DNA of 64,000 nt from Melanopsichium pennsylvanicum. Lineage: Eukaryota > Basidiomycota > Ustilaginomycetes > Ustilaginales. The position numbers and the translations under genes were made by a program. Of this stretch, positions 1 through 10,020 are shown in pieces (the stretch's first letter is position 1; every line of letters starts with the position of its first letter). The notes beneath the pieces are model-generated. The model saw only the letters and a list, made by a program, of their open reading frames with translations, was not told the origin of the DNA and did no database searches. The DNA lies in assembly GCA_900208305.1 (NCBI GenBank), contig OAPG01000015.1:248001-312000 (forward strand). The letters are read 5' to 3'.

Positions 1-943
1 GAGCTGCCAAATTGGCATATGTTCCCCATTCAGGGTCCAGCTGCATGCCGCAGGTTGGTAATGCTCCGGACAGTTTCTGCATTCGCGCTCTGTACGGTTA
101 TTACAGTCACTCGACCACTAGCGTTGCTGTTGCAGTCGAGTATGAGGGCTCACTTTCATGCCCAATCTCAATCCGTTAGCTGGCTGATTTTGACGTGTGA
201 TTTGCGTGCTTTGCATGGTCGCAGCGAGCTCGTGAGAACGGATGTGAGAAATGGCGGATTCATAACAAGGGAAAGAGCTCTACAAAATTTGATCACGAAC
301 AGCTCTCTCTCTCTCTCCTGTAATGTGACTTCACAGCGCATCTCGAGCTAAGTTAAAAAAGATCGGCGGGACGAGATCCGATTACGGCCCTGGCGAACAA
401 GTCAACTGGAAGTTGGATTCCTGAATTTACGAAAATGGAGTCGAAAGCTGTTCAATTTTCGCAGGGCACGAGCCATCTAGCGGCCACTTTGGTGCAGAAA
501 AGATGGCAGTGCAGCCGTGAAGTAGTGGTGAACGCGAGATCTCCAGTCGAATCGAGAGAGATTGAGAAAGAGAGAGGGAGAGTTACAGAGCGGACAGACC
601 GAAATTGGGAGAGAACCCTTTTCGGATGGACCGTGGAGAAAGCCAACACACTGATCTTATGCTGATCCATCCACACACGCACCCATCCGAAGACAGCTCA
701 TCCACTCTGAGCAGCTCTGCTTGGGTCTTCAGCACTCGTCATCCCTCCCTACATACAATCACCTTTTTGACAACTTAGCTTCAGCACCATCCGTAACCTC
801 TTTTCACTTCATAGCTCTCAACTCCCTCCTGCACTCACTCTCGTCTGGAATCATCGCATCATCCACAATTTCACTCGCTGGCTCTGGAATTTCTTCCACC
901 TGCAACCATTTCTGCCTCAGACTAATAATTATAGCAGGCCGAC
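1..943. other. Intergenic region and leader upstream of EDE1
   Basis: I see no supportable gene here. Short open frames exist on both strands but have low-complexity composition and no recognisable domain. A short CT run lies at about 303-318. The last 250 bases before the EDE1 start are pyrimidine-rich, as expected of a fungal promoter and 5' untranslated leader. Confidence 0.6.
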
Positions 944-3900
944 ATGCAGAGTCCAGCACCATCGGCTTCAGGAGGTGCTTCACCTCCCATCGCCCTCTCG
1001 CCAGTAGAGAGAAGCGCTTTTGCACATCTTTTCAACCTCGCAGACCCTGAACGCACCGGTATCGTCACCGGTGATGCCGCCGTCTCCTTCTTTGCCAAGT
1101 CAAAACTTCCACCTGCCACTCTTGGTCAGATCTGGGCCATGGCAGACAGTGCCAATAATGGATTCCTCACTCCCCCTTCCTTCAGTATTGCACTGCGTCT
1201 CATTGGCCATGCCCAACGCGGCGAAACCATCACCGAAGCTTCCATCAAGCGTCCAGGCCCTCCTCCCACCATGGAAGGAGTCAACCTTCCACTCACCGCT
1301 CAGCTTACTGGCGGCCAATCTGGAGGGGCTGCCACCAACAACATGCCCGGGGTCATCGAGATCAAGCCCGAGGATCGCGCACGCTACACGCGTATCTTTG
1401 CCAACTCTGGTCCTGCAGGCGGCCTCATCGATGGGGACCACGCCAAGGAGATCTTTGTCAAGTCCAAGCTTCCTTTTGACAAGCTCGGTGCCATCTGGAA
1501 CCTGGCCGATACCCAGGCTCGCGGTGCTCTTGATCTGACCGACTTTATCATCGCCATGCATTTTATCCAGAACACCATGAATGGCACGCTCAACTCGATC
1601 CCTGCTGCCCTCCCTCCTGGTCTCTACGAACAAGCAAAAGGTTCAGGAGGTGTCGGGTCGCGCGTTCTTCCCGGGTCGCCTCTTGCATCTCAAAACACGG
1701 GCGGTTCCGCCTCTGGCTTCGGTTCATCGGGCATCCCGCGTCAGGTGACCGGCTCCAACTTTCCCGCCGCATCCGCCTTCCAGTCTCCACAACAGAGCAC
1801 TCCAGCTCGTGCTGCAAGCACAGCTGCTTGGGATGTCACACCCGAGGAAAAGCAACGTGCCGACCAATTCTTTGATGGTCTCGATGCTTCAAAACAGGGC
1901 AGACTCGACGGTGCGGCCGTGGTACCCTTCTTTATGCAGAGCAAGCTCACCGAGTCTGTTCTTGCCCACGTCTGGGATCTTTCCGACATCACACAAAGCG
2001 GAACTCTCTCTAAAGATGAATTCGCCGTCGCGATGCACCTCATCAACGCTCAGCTCGCCGGAAAGCCCCTTCCACAAGAGCTTCCTTCTAGCCTCGTTCC
2101 TCCTTCCATGCGCAGCATGGATCTGCCTGCAGCCGTCAACCCGCAACAATCCGATACCCAGAAGGATCTCTTCTCTCTGATGGATGACGACCCGCCCCCT
2201 CCTACCATATTGGCATCTTCTGCTTTCATCACACCGTCTCCCGCGGCTCCGGTCGTAGGCGGTGCCCAGAGCACTTTCTTTGGCACAAGCAGTCCAGCTC
2301 AAACAGCAACAGCATCCGCTGCGTCGACGTCTGTACAGCGCTCAGCACCCGGTCCGTTTGACGATGACTTCTTTGGCGACAGTACTCCTGCAGCTGCGCA
2401 GCGCCAACAGCCCGTCGCAGCTGCACTGTCGCCCGCTCCTACCGGTGGGAGTTTCGGTAGCGCTGCAGCCTTCAGGTCGCCCGGCGTAACATCGCCCACC
2501 GGTGCTGTTTCACCTTCTGCTTCCACGTCGCGACTCGGAACTGCGTTCGCTGCGGCTGCTCCGGCTGCCGCCGCTGGTGCTGCGGCCGGTGCTGCTTTCA
2601 ATAGCGGTAATGACCAAAACGCCGAATTCGGTAACAAATCAATTCAGCTCCAGAGCACCGAGAAGGTCGTCTCCGATCTGCAGTCTAAGCGCGGCACCCT
2701 CGAGTCTTCTGTCGCTACCAACGCGTCCACTATTGCCGAACTGGAGTCGCGTCTTGCCACTGTTCGAAGCCAGCACGAGACCGAGTCCAAGCTGGTCAAG
2801 GACCTGGAAGAGCGCCAGCAAAAGCAGAACGACGAGCTCAAGACGCTGCGTGAGGATGTCATTCGCGAGGAAAGCGAGCTCAGCGCACTCAAGGCAGAGA
2901 AGGACGAGCTCGAGCAGGCACTCATGCGCGATCGTGAGGATGTTCGCGACATGAAGAAGCGGATGAACGACGTTCAGACCGAAACTGAGTCGCTCAAGGA
3001 GCAGCTCGAGAAACTTCGTAAGCATGCCAGGCAGCAAAAGGGTCTCGTTGCGATTAGCAAGAAGCAGCTTGCCACTGCTGAGGGCGAGCAAGACAAAGTT
3101 GCTAGCGAGATCGAGGCAGTTCGGCGAGGTGAACTCGGTGAGGAAGAGGTCGACGGACATCCAGCTGGTGCCACATCTGCTGCTGCGGCCGCTCCTACTG
3201 CTGCTGCCGAGTCAGTCACGAGCCCGGCAGCCAGCGTTCGTAGCTACAACCCCTTTGACCGTTTTGGTACCGGTGCCACTGCATCGCCTCAGCCTGGCAC
3301 ACCCGCTTCGAGTCACCAACCTTCGGTTGGCACTTCGCTCGTTGCCGGGATAGGTGCTGGTGCCGTCCTAGGAGGTGTTGCAGCAGCAGCTACTGCCCAT
3401 CATGAACACGGCACGCATGCAGCAACTCAGGTCACCGAATCTGCCCACCAAGACTCCCGTGAAGCTGATTCCTTCGGGGGACAGCAGCCCGATCAGCAAC
3501 AGCACCACGGCGTGTCCAGCCTCGGATTCGATGATGCTTTTGCTATCCCCGGAGAAGCTGCCACAAGCTCAGCTTCTCAACAGCAACACGCACAGGCTGT
3601 CTCGACAGATTTTGATGACAACTTTGGGGACGACTTTGGTGCGTCTGCCACTGCAGTTCCGACCACTGAATCCAGTGGCCCCGTGGCTTCTGGCACGGAG
3701 ACCGCTGTTGATAGACACGCCTCTGAGCTGGCCGCAGCTGGTGGACTTGGTACCGGTGCTCTCCCCGCAGCCGAGCGTTCGTATGGTACTCAACCGGCTA
3801 CCGAGGGCAACGCTGATTCTAGCCTTGACGGTCCTTTCGGTGGTGACGGCACCGTTGACGATCTGAGGCGTCCTGATCACCCAGACGCGGATGAAGACAG

Positions 3901-5620
3901 CTCGGATGACGACGAGGAGGGACCGGAGGATCTGGATGGCTACAGGGACAAAAGCTCTGCGACTCCCGTTGCAGGCGCTGCTGGCCGCTTCCCTGACCTC
4001 GACGCCTCGAACAACGATGCCACTGCTGCTGCGACTTCGACTTCTGGACATCTCCACACTAAGACTGCGGCTACCGTGCCAGGTGGTCTCGAGGATGTCA
4101 CAAGCACCGATGCTCCTGCCTTGTCTGCCCCTGTCGACCCGACTGCTATCGGAGCCGTTGGCGCACCTACTGCCTCGACCACGTCGATCGCTCCTGTTAG
4201 TCGCCGGGACACGACCTCGAGTGAGATCGACGCTTCTGCGACCTCCGGACAGGTGCAAACTGTGGAGGCTGACGAGAGCCACGCTGGTGCAGGAACCGCC
4301 GCTGCTGGCGGCATCGGTATTGCCGCCCTTGCTGCCGGTGCGGGTGCCTTGACTCTCGGCGAACTGGGTCAGGGCGACAGTACACCCAGCATAGCCTCTC
4401 CTACCGATGACAACGTACCTCTAAGCCAGCTCATTGGCTCAAAGAGCGCCACAAGTGAGACGGCTGCTGCCAATGACCCTGCTTCTAGCCCGACACTCTC
4501 GACCAAGACCCGTCGCGCGCCTCCTCCGGCTCCCGTGCGCAGCGCTACGACTCTGTCCACCACCTCGGCTATTCAAGCAGCGGCGGCGCCTACGGTGCTT
4601 GCAGCTGAACCCACGAGCGCTGCTAGCACCGTCGCCCCCATTCAGCCCGTGGCCGACTGGAACGCGTCCACCAACCCCTTTGGCATGGATGACTTTGGTG
4701 CAGTACCCAAGACCACTACGAACACCACAACGCGGCACGCTAGGGCGACGAACGACAGTGGCAGCGGAAGCAATTTCGACGATTTCGATTCGGCGTTTGA
4801 AGATCTGGGTCGCTCTGAAGCTGTGCCTGCTTCAGCCGCTGCAGATACTTCAGCAGCAGCAGCAGCACCGGCAGCTGGATTTGATGATACGTTTGATAAC
4901 GATTTTGATTTTGTTCCTAGCTTCAACGCCGCCGGTGCCAATGAGGGTGTTTCTCGGGCTATGCCGACTACCACTGCTGCACCTGGTGGTAACAATGCTG
5001 CGTTTGACGATTTCGATGCTGTTTTTGACAGCAATCCGTCTGCAAATGCTGGCACTACTACCACCACCACTATAAGTTCTTCTTCTGGTAGCGTTGCTCT
5101 TCCAGCACTCGGTGCTGCGGCTGGGAACGGGGGGGGTCGTGCTACGCGAGGAACAGCCAAGAACACTACGTCTGGATTTTCGTTTGAAGATGCATTTGAT
5201 GCTTCTTCTATCACCACCACGTCTGCTGCTGCTCCTGCTCTCAACACCAATCCCACCACCGCCGATATGGCTGATTCGGCTTTTTCGGCTGGTGACACAT
5301 TGTCATCAACTTTAACTTCGCCCACTGCACCCGTTGGAACGTATGCTCCACCACCTGGTCCACCGCCTGGATTCAGTTCGTCGTCGTCGACGTCACCACC
5401 TGCGGTTGCAGCCCGTTCGGGCGTACGTGGGAATGGTGGTGAAGTGGGCAGTAGCGCGATCGAGCAAGCTGAAGAATATACTGGACCTTTACCTGATGAT
5501 GCGGGACCGGTTAAGCAATTATGTGGTATGGGATTTAGTAGGAAGAATGTGATTCAGGCTTTGGAAAAGAGCAATTATCGAACAGAAAAGGCTTTGGAAC
5601 GTTTACTTGCTTCACAGTAA
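944..5620 (+). CDS. EDE1: EDE1-like endocytic scaffold with three EH domains and a C-terminal UBA
   Basis: The 1,558-residue protein has three EH domains, at about residues 18-110, 140-235 and 297-390, each with an EF-hand-like pair around an 'IW.(L/M)AD' or 'VWDLSD' core. A Ser/Ala/Pro-rich linker follows, then a coiled coil at about 560-720 rich in Glu, Lys and Leu heptads. A very long disordered region comes next, and a UBA domain closes the protein at about 1515-1556 (GMGF core). This order is that of fungal Ede1 and animal Eps15. Ede1 acts early in clathrin-mediated endocytosis: EH domains bind NPF peptides, the coiled coil oligomerises, and the UBA binds ubiquitinated cargo. NPF tripeptides occur within the protein itself (YNPFDRFG, TNPFGMDDFG), and FDD-x-F acidic motifs recur in the disordered part. 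The first in-frame ATG directly precedes EH1. No intron is needed. Identification is firm; details of the disordered part are descriptive only. Confidence 0.92.
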   Translation: MQSPAPSASGGASPPIALSPVERSAFAHLFNLADPERTGIVTGDAAVSFFAKSKLPPATLGQIWAMADSANNGFLTPPSFSIALRLIGHAQRGETITEASIKRPGPPPTMEGVNLPLTAQLTGGQSGGAATNNMPGVIEIKPEDRARYTRIFANSGPAGGLIDGDHAKEIFVKSKLPFDKLGAIWNLADTQARGALDLTDFIIAMHFIQNTMNGTLNSIPAALPPGLYEQAKGSGGVGSRVLPGSPLASQNTGGSASGFGSSGIPRQVTGSNFPAASAFQSPQQSTPARAASTAAWDVTPEEKQRADQFFDGLDASKQGRLDGAAVVPFFMQSKLTESVLAHVWDLSDITQSGTLSKDEFAVAMHLINAQLAGKPLPQELPSSLVPPSMRSMDLPAAVNPQQSDTQKDLFSLMDDDPPPPTILASSAFITPSPAAPVVGGAQSTFFGTSSPAQTATASAASTSVQRSAPGPFDDDFFGDSTPAAAQRQQPVAAALSPAPTGGSFGSAAAFRSPGVTSPTGAVSPSASTSRLGTAFAAAAPAAAAGAAAGAAFNSGNDQNAEFGNKSIQLQSTEKVVSDLQSKRGTLESSVATNASTIAELESRLATVRSQHETESKLVKDLEERQQKQNDELKTLREDVIREESELSALKAEKDELEQALMRDREDVRDMKKRMNDVQTETESLKEQLEKLRKHARQQKGLVAISKKQLATAEGEQDKVASEIEAVRRGELGEEEVDGHPAGATSAAAAAPTAAAESVTSPAASVRSYNPFDRFGTGATASPQPGTPASSHQPSVGTSLVAGIGAGAVLGGVAAAATAHHEHGTHAATQVTESAHQDSREADSFGGQQPDQQQHHGVSSLGFDDAFAIPGEAATSSASQQQHAQAVSTDFDDNFGDDFGASATAVPTTESSGPVASGTETAVDRHASELAAAGGLGTGALPAAERSYGTQPATEGNADSSLDGPFGGDGTVDDLRRPDHPDADEDSSDDDEEGPEDLDGYRDKSSATPVAGAAGRFPDLDASNNDATAAATSTSGHLHTKTAATVPGGLEDVTSTDAPALSAPVDPTAIGAVGAPTASTTSIAPVSRRDTTSSEIDASATSGQVQTVEADESHAGAGTAAAGGIGIAALAAGAGALTLGELGQGDSTPSIASPTDDNVPLSQLIGSKSATSETAAANDPASSPTLSTKTRRAPPPAPVRSATTLSTTSAIQAAAAPTVLAAEPTSAASTVAPIQPVADWNASTNPFGMDDFGAVPKTTTNTTTRHARATNDSGSGSNFDDFDSAFEDLGRSEAVPASAAADTSAAAAAPAAGFDDTFDNDFDFVPSFNAAGANEGVSRAMPTTTAAPGGNNAAFDDFDAVFDSNPSANAGTTTTTTISSSSGSVALPALGAAAGNGGGRATRGTAKNTTSGFSFEDAFDASSITTTSAAAPALNTNPTTADMADSAFSAGDTLSSTLTSPTAPVGTYAPPPGPPPGFSSSSSTSPPAVAARSGVRGNGGEVGSSAIEQAEEYTGPLPDDAGPVKQLCGMGFSRKNVIQALEKSNYRTEKALERLLASQ

Positions 5621-5842
5621 TTGAAAGACTATTCTCCTAGTGAGCCAAATGATAAAGTTTCAACGAAGCGTTGAAAGACGGTGTGGGGGTTGGGGGAAGA
5701 GTTGTGTTTGAATATGTCGAGTGCGGTCAAAATTCACGTTGTGTACAGTAAGTTGATATTTTGTCAACCAAAAGGGTGGCCAAGGAGTGTTGTGCAAAGG
5801 AATGTGGAATTTGGGTACAGGCCATGTGAGAGTGTAAAGTGT

Positions 5843-6908
5843 TTAGGCATACAAAGAGGATTCTGCCATTTTACCGAAGAGGGCTGACCAAGAGTTGGGT
5901 TGTTGAAGAGGAGGTTGATTTTCAAGTAGCCATTGTTTTTGGATGTGTGAGGAATGATTGTAAGTAGATGTGGTGTTGGTTGTGGTGAAGAGGAGGTTTA
6001 GAATGAGGTTTGCCAAAAAATGGGCGTCTTGTCTTGTATCACCTTCTGCTGCAAAGTACAACAATGCAACTAGGTTGATCGTGTTGCTATCCTGGTTTTT
6101 GTTATTGTGTTGTTTGATGTGGTATAAGAGTTTTCGAGTCAAAAGTGAACCGGGAATATGTGGGATGTGTTCGAAACTGTCACCGTTTGTTTGTGGCACG
6201 GGATTGAAGGTTGGAAAAGAGTTTACGATGGAGGAGAGCAATGGCGTTGCACGACCACCTGAAGGAAGGGGGGATGGCGAGAGAGATAGAATGGGTGTGG
6301 AGAATTCTGGGTCGATTCTTGCGGCAGCGTCGATGGAAGTTAGCCACAAAATTTGTTTAAATTGTGAAGTAAGGATCCAGTTGGTCAATGCTGAGATGTA
6401 GTCGATTTCACGAGATTTGAATACAGGACTTCTTTGTTGGATCACAGTCAGGGTGCCGTTGGAATATACTATTTCGAGAGAAAGAGAGAGAGAGAGAACA
6501 AGATATGACGAATGTAAGTTGGCGTGCAAAAGAAAAATTCCTCCCTCGTCGAGAGTGGGGAACACAGAGACAGGAAAACAAGTAAAGGAAGGGAAAGGAT
6601 GTGAATGTGTGAATGTGTGAATGTGTGAATGTGTGTGTGTGCGTTTGTGGTTGCGTACCTTCGAGAGGTGTGGTGAGATCATGATCGTGATGGTGCGAGG
6701 TGGAGTCGGAAGGACCAACAAAAGCAAAGCAGAAGCTAGGATCTAATGTTGCCACCTTTGTGAGTTGTAGCTCTTTATGATGAAGTAAGAGGTCGACAGC
6801 GAGTTGGGGTACTGAGCCGATGGATACAGCGGGAAGTATCAAAGTCTGGTTGTGGAATAAAGGGGATGTGGTGCCCTCGATGGGGTAGTAGAAGGGTGTG
6901 ACCATCAT
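5843..6908 (-). CDS. PSMG2: Proteasome assembly chaperone 2 (PAC2/PSMG2/Add66), two exons
   Basis: Exon 1 is 6659-6908 and exon 2 is 5843-6468 on the minus strand. The intron, 6469-6658, has a GTACGC donor and an AAATAG acceptor; the phase-1 junction gives 'LEVYSNGTL' and a 291-residue protein. Human PSMG2 is about 264 residues. The N-terminal stretch 'LILPAVSIGSVPQLAVDLLL' is the hallmark of PAC2, and the C-terminal exon keeps the family's hydrophobic pattern up to the end. PAC2 pairs with PAC1 and guides assembly of the 20S alpha ring. The intron contains an 8-base tandem repeat (GTGAATGT-type, about 6599-6641) and a CT-rich tract before the acceptor. The gene is divergent from the beta-2 proteasome subunit. 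The acceptor position is my best choice by frame; another AG nearby is possible. Confidence 0.82.
6599..6641. repeat. Octamer tandem repeat (GTGAATGT)n grading into (GT)n
   Basis: Successive GTGAATGT units followed by GTGTGTGTGT lie inside the PSMG2 intron. On the gene's strand this reads as an ACACATTC repeat just after the donor site. Confidence 0.85.
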
Positions 6909-7450
6909 GAATCGACTTTATGTTGGGGTATTAGAGGTAAGGGGATGATGCTGTATAAATTTACCGTATGGTGTACAAGAAAGGTGTGAAATAAGGGAGT
7001 AGTACAGTAAAATGAAGGGTCCTTTTTGACAGGCCGAGTTTGTGGAGGGTTGGCGAAAGCCGAGAAAAATCGATTAACGTGTTAGACCTTTTTAATTGTT
7101 TATGGTTTAGTTTCGGTGTTGTTCTGGATCTGTGTAGTTCAAAGCGACTGCAAAGAGGCTGCGTAATTTATTATTCTTAGCCGCGTTGGCAAAGTCAAAG
7201 TGTGCGGCTGTTGCTTTTTAAAGAGACAAGCCGATCACTCCACATATATACTGTTTGGGTCAAATACAACGCTTTGTCCACTTTGTCCATCACTTGAGCC
7301 AACATCCAACCCTATCTCTTTATCCTCTTACTCTTTTTCATCCCTGATCCGCCACAAACAAATTGGTCATCATCTAACAGCATTCCTAACACGTAATTTC
7401 AAGCCTACAATCACACCGTCTGCAAAAGCGCAGCAACCACCCTTGCAACC
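6909..7450. promoter_or_regulatory. Divergent promoter region between PSMG2 and PUP1
   Basis: This 542-base region separates two divergently transcribed proteasome genes. The sequence GTTGGCAAA at 7185-7193 matches 8 of 9 bases of the yeast proteasome-associated control element GGTGGCAAA. Whether smuts use such an element is not known to me, so the match is suggestive only. The 200 bases before the PUP1 start are rich in C, T and A, typical of a leader. Confidence 0.4.
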
Positions 7451-8449
7451 ATGGCTGCTTCTGCCAGTATCTCGTCATCAGGTCCTTCGCCCTCAGGTTT
7501 TGATTTCAGCAACTATTCGCGCAATATTCACCTCGCTCGCTCTGGTCTCGGTGGCTTCACTGCCACTTCTACCGGTACCACCATCGTTGGTCTCATCTTC
7601 AAAGATGGTGTTGTTCTTGGAGCTGATACGCGAGCTACCGAAGGACCCATCGTTGCGGATAAGAATTGTGAAAAGATCCATTACATTTCCGACAACATTC
7701 GATGCTGTGGTGCAGGTACCGCTGCCGATACCGAATTTGTCACCCAACTAATCTCGAGCAACATGCAGCTTCACGAACTCAACACAGGTCGTCAACCTCG
7801 AGTCGTAACCGCCATGACCATGCTCAAACAGCGTCTGTTCCAATACCAGGGTCACGTTGGTGCAGCATTGGTTTTGGGTGGATACGATACCACCGGTCCG
7901 CATCTCTTTACCGTCGCACCGCATGGAAGTACCGACAAATTGCCTTACGTCACCATGGGTTCGGGCAGTTTGGCAGCAATGGCAGTCTTTGAGAGCGGTT
8001 GGACCAAGGATATGGAAAAGGACGACGCGGTACAGTTGGTAGCAGCCGCTATTAGTAGTGGTATCTTTAATGATTTGGGAAGTGGTAGCAACGTAGATGT
8101 TTGCATCATCCAAAAAGGAAACACAGAGTACCTTAGGAATTATCAAACACCAAACGAAAGGGTGAGAAAGGAACAGAGGTACCAATTCCCCAAAGGTACC
8201 ACTGCTTTCACAAAAGAACAGATTTACGATATGATTCGTAAAGAAGGTGAGCACCATCTGAACTGACCCGCCAAAACGAATCTCGTGTGCGAAACTAATG
8301 CCAAATGTTTTTTTTTTTTTTTTTTTTTTTTCCTTTTTTTTTCTAAACTGACCCTGTCCAAACTGCCCTCAGACGTGCTTGAAATCGGAAAGAATACACC
8401 TACGCCAGTGGCAGTTGCAGCTGGAGAAGAGCGCATGGACACTTCATAG
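7451..8449 (+). CDS. PUP1: 20S proteasome subunit beta-2 (Pup1/PSMB7), two exons
   Basis: Exon 1 is 7451-8246 and exon 2 is 8373-8449, giving 290 residues. A 42-residue propeptide precedes the catalytic threonine Thr43 in 'STG-TTIVGL'. The beta-2 signatures 'GADTRATEG' (catalytic Asp), 'VADKNC' (catalytic Lys), '[10 protein letters not shown]' and '[10 protein letters not shown]' follow. This subunit gives the 20S core its trypsin-like activity. Without splicing the frame would run a few codons into the intron and end in EHHLN. Splicing at GTGAGC and at a CTCAG acceptor adds 'DVLEIG...' and ends in MDTS, the same last four residues as human PSMB7, which strongly supports the intron. The intron carries a 24-base T run before the acceptor. 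The start has a good context (CAACCATGG). The gene is divergent from its assembly chaperone PSMG2. Confidence 0.95.
8308..8342. repeat. Poly-T tract inside the PUP1 intron
   Basis: A run of 24 T, then CC, then 9 T lies about 30 bases before the 3' splice site. It forms an unusually long polypyrimidine tract. Confidence 0.9.
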
Positions 8450-8751
8450 ACCTCGTCCGTACCTTTACGGGTAATCCCTACTTAGGTTCCATTGTAATCT
8501 CATTCCCCTTTGTTCAAACAAACCCTTCTTCCTTACACATTGTGATTGTCAGCTTCAGTGGCCTATGCCATGTGTATTCAAACATTCACACTATGGTGAT
8601 ACCATAGATTCCATTCTGGAATTCAAAGCGGTAATCAGGACGACGTGCATTTCTTACTCTTTTCGTTTTTGTTCCTGATGCATGCTATTCAACGGTAGGA
8701 AAAAAAAAAAGAAGAGGGGAGAAATTTGGGGGAAGTTTGTGGCAAGTTGTT
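8450..8751. other. Convergent 3' region between PUP1 and BAT1
   Basis: No gene is seen. It holds AT-rich 3' untranslated sequence of both neighbours and an A run near 8700. Confidence 0.6.
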
Positions 8752-10020
8752 CTAAACATCTTGAACCACCACACTCCAAGGATGGTCTACTTTACCCAAC
8801 TGAATATCAGTGATTCTGTCCAACATAGCCTTTGCAATCGGACCAATTCCACCATCGCCTGCTGGAATGATGATATCTTTACCATTGTATCCAACCCTAT
8901 CCACTGGACTCACAACTGCGGCAGTGCCTGCACCAAACATTTCCATCAATTCGCCACTTTTTCCTGCCTGCATGACTTCGTGAATCGAAATCTCCCTTTG
9001 GCTAACCTTGAGGTTGTTGGGCAAACTGTCGAGTGGATATTTGCCACTGATGTGATCGTTTGCAATGTGCAGGATGGAATCTCTAGTCACACCGGGTAAG
9101 ATCATACCGTTAAGTGGAGGTGTTACGAGTTCGATATGATCGGCTTTCTTGAGCGAAACAAACAGGTTCATGGTTCCAACCTCGGTGAGAAGATGCTCTT
9201 TTCCAAACAACCACAGGTTTTGCTGATATCCACGCTGCGCTGCTTCAAGCTGGGGCAGGATTCCAGGAGCATAGTTTCCTCCAAGTTTGTACTGACCCGT
9301 TCCACCAGGCCATGCGCGAACCTTGTTAGGGTCGGCTTCGAGAGCAACCGGCTTGAACCCAGTCTTGTAGTAAGGACCAACGGGCGAGCAGATGACAAAG
9401 AGAAGTGCGTCCTTTGTTGGGTGAACACCAAGAGCGGCCTCTGTGCCGATGAGTGCGGGACGAATGTAAAGCGAGTGACCTGGTTCACTAGGGATCCAAC
9501 CCTTATCCAAGCCAACCAGCTTTTTGATCAAAGTGATGAGTTGTTCACCTTGAAAAGTGGGCAAAGCAATTCTGGCGGCGCTGGTGTTCATCCTCTTCAT
9601 GTTCATATCCGGTCTGAAGAGACGAACGTTGCCATTCACATCCTTGTACGCCTTCATACCTTCAAAGAGCGAAGGAGCGTAGTGAAAGATGACGGCAGAG
9701 GGATCGAGTTGGAGAGGAGCGTAGGGATGAATTTTGGGAGCGTCCCAACCTGTAGCCGAATTCCAAGGGACGGAGAGCATGTGATCTGAAAAGTTGGCAC
9801 CAAAGACGAGGCTCTGAGATGGGGGAGGTGTTCGTGGTGCATTGCTACGTGTGATGATGAGAGAGGAGGCGTCGAGATGCTTTGATCCGACAGCTTCACC
9901 TGTCATTGGGTCATGAGAGATGGAGTTGGTAGATTGGAATCGCACCAACGGCGTGGTTGCAAGAGGGGTGCGAGTGGAAGCGCGACATACACGCAGTGTG
10001 GATCTTGCAAATGCGATCAT
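8752..10020 (-). CDS. BAT1: Mitochondrial branched-chain amino acid aminotransferase
   Basis: The 422-residue class IV PLP-dependent aminotransferase interconverts leucine, isoleucine or valine with their 2-oxo acids, using glutamate/2-oxoglutarate. The PLP lysine is about Lys245 in 'GQYKLGGNYAPG'; 'FEGMKAYK' and 'GTMNLFV' are other family landmarks. The open frame extends 42 codons upstream of the chosen start. I chose the ATG at 10020 because it begins a typical mitochondrial presequence ('MIAFARSTLRVCRASTRTPL', rich in Arg and Ser with no acids). The upstream part looks like untranslated leader. The gene converges with PUP1 (302-base gap) and is divergent from RPB9. The mitochondrial isoform (Bat1-like) is inferred from the presequence; no cytosolic paralogue is in this window. 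Confidence 0.9.
   Translation of the reverse strand: MIAFARSTLRVCRASTRTPLATTPLVRFQSTNSISHDPMTGEAVGSKHLDASSLIITRSNAPRTPPPSQSLVFGANFSDHMLSVPWNSATGWDAPKIHPYAPLQLDPSAVIFHYAPSLFEGMKAYKDVNGNVRLFRPDMNMKRMNTSAARIALPTFQGEQLITLIKKLVGLDKGWIPSEPGHSLYIRPALIGTEAALGVHPTKDALLFVICSPVGPYYKTGFKPVALEADPNKVRAWPGGTGQYKLGGNYAPGILPQLEAAQRGYQQNLWLFGKEHLLTEVGTMNLFVSLKKADHIELVTPPLNGMILPGVTRDSILHIANDHISGKYPLDSLPNNLKVSQREISIHEVMQAGKSGELMEMFGAGTAAVVSPVDRVGYNGKDIIIPAGDGGIGPIAKAMLDRITDIQLGKVDHPWSVVVQDV

Noticed and set aside
19..351. 110-residue frame at the left edge
   Set aside because: No domain, ends in Ser/Leu low-complexity sequence encoded by CT repeats.
3569..5325. Long open frames on the minus strand across EDE1 (3569-4282 and 4642-5325)
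   Set aside because: They lie antisense to a clearly coding, compositionally biased region and have Ala/Ser/Val-rich shadow composition with no domain.
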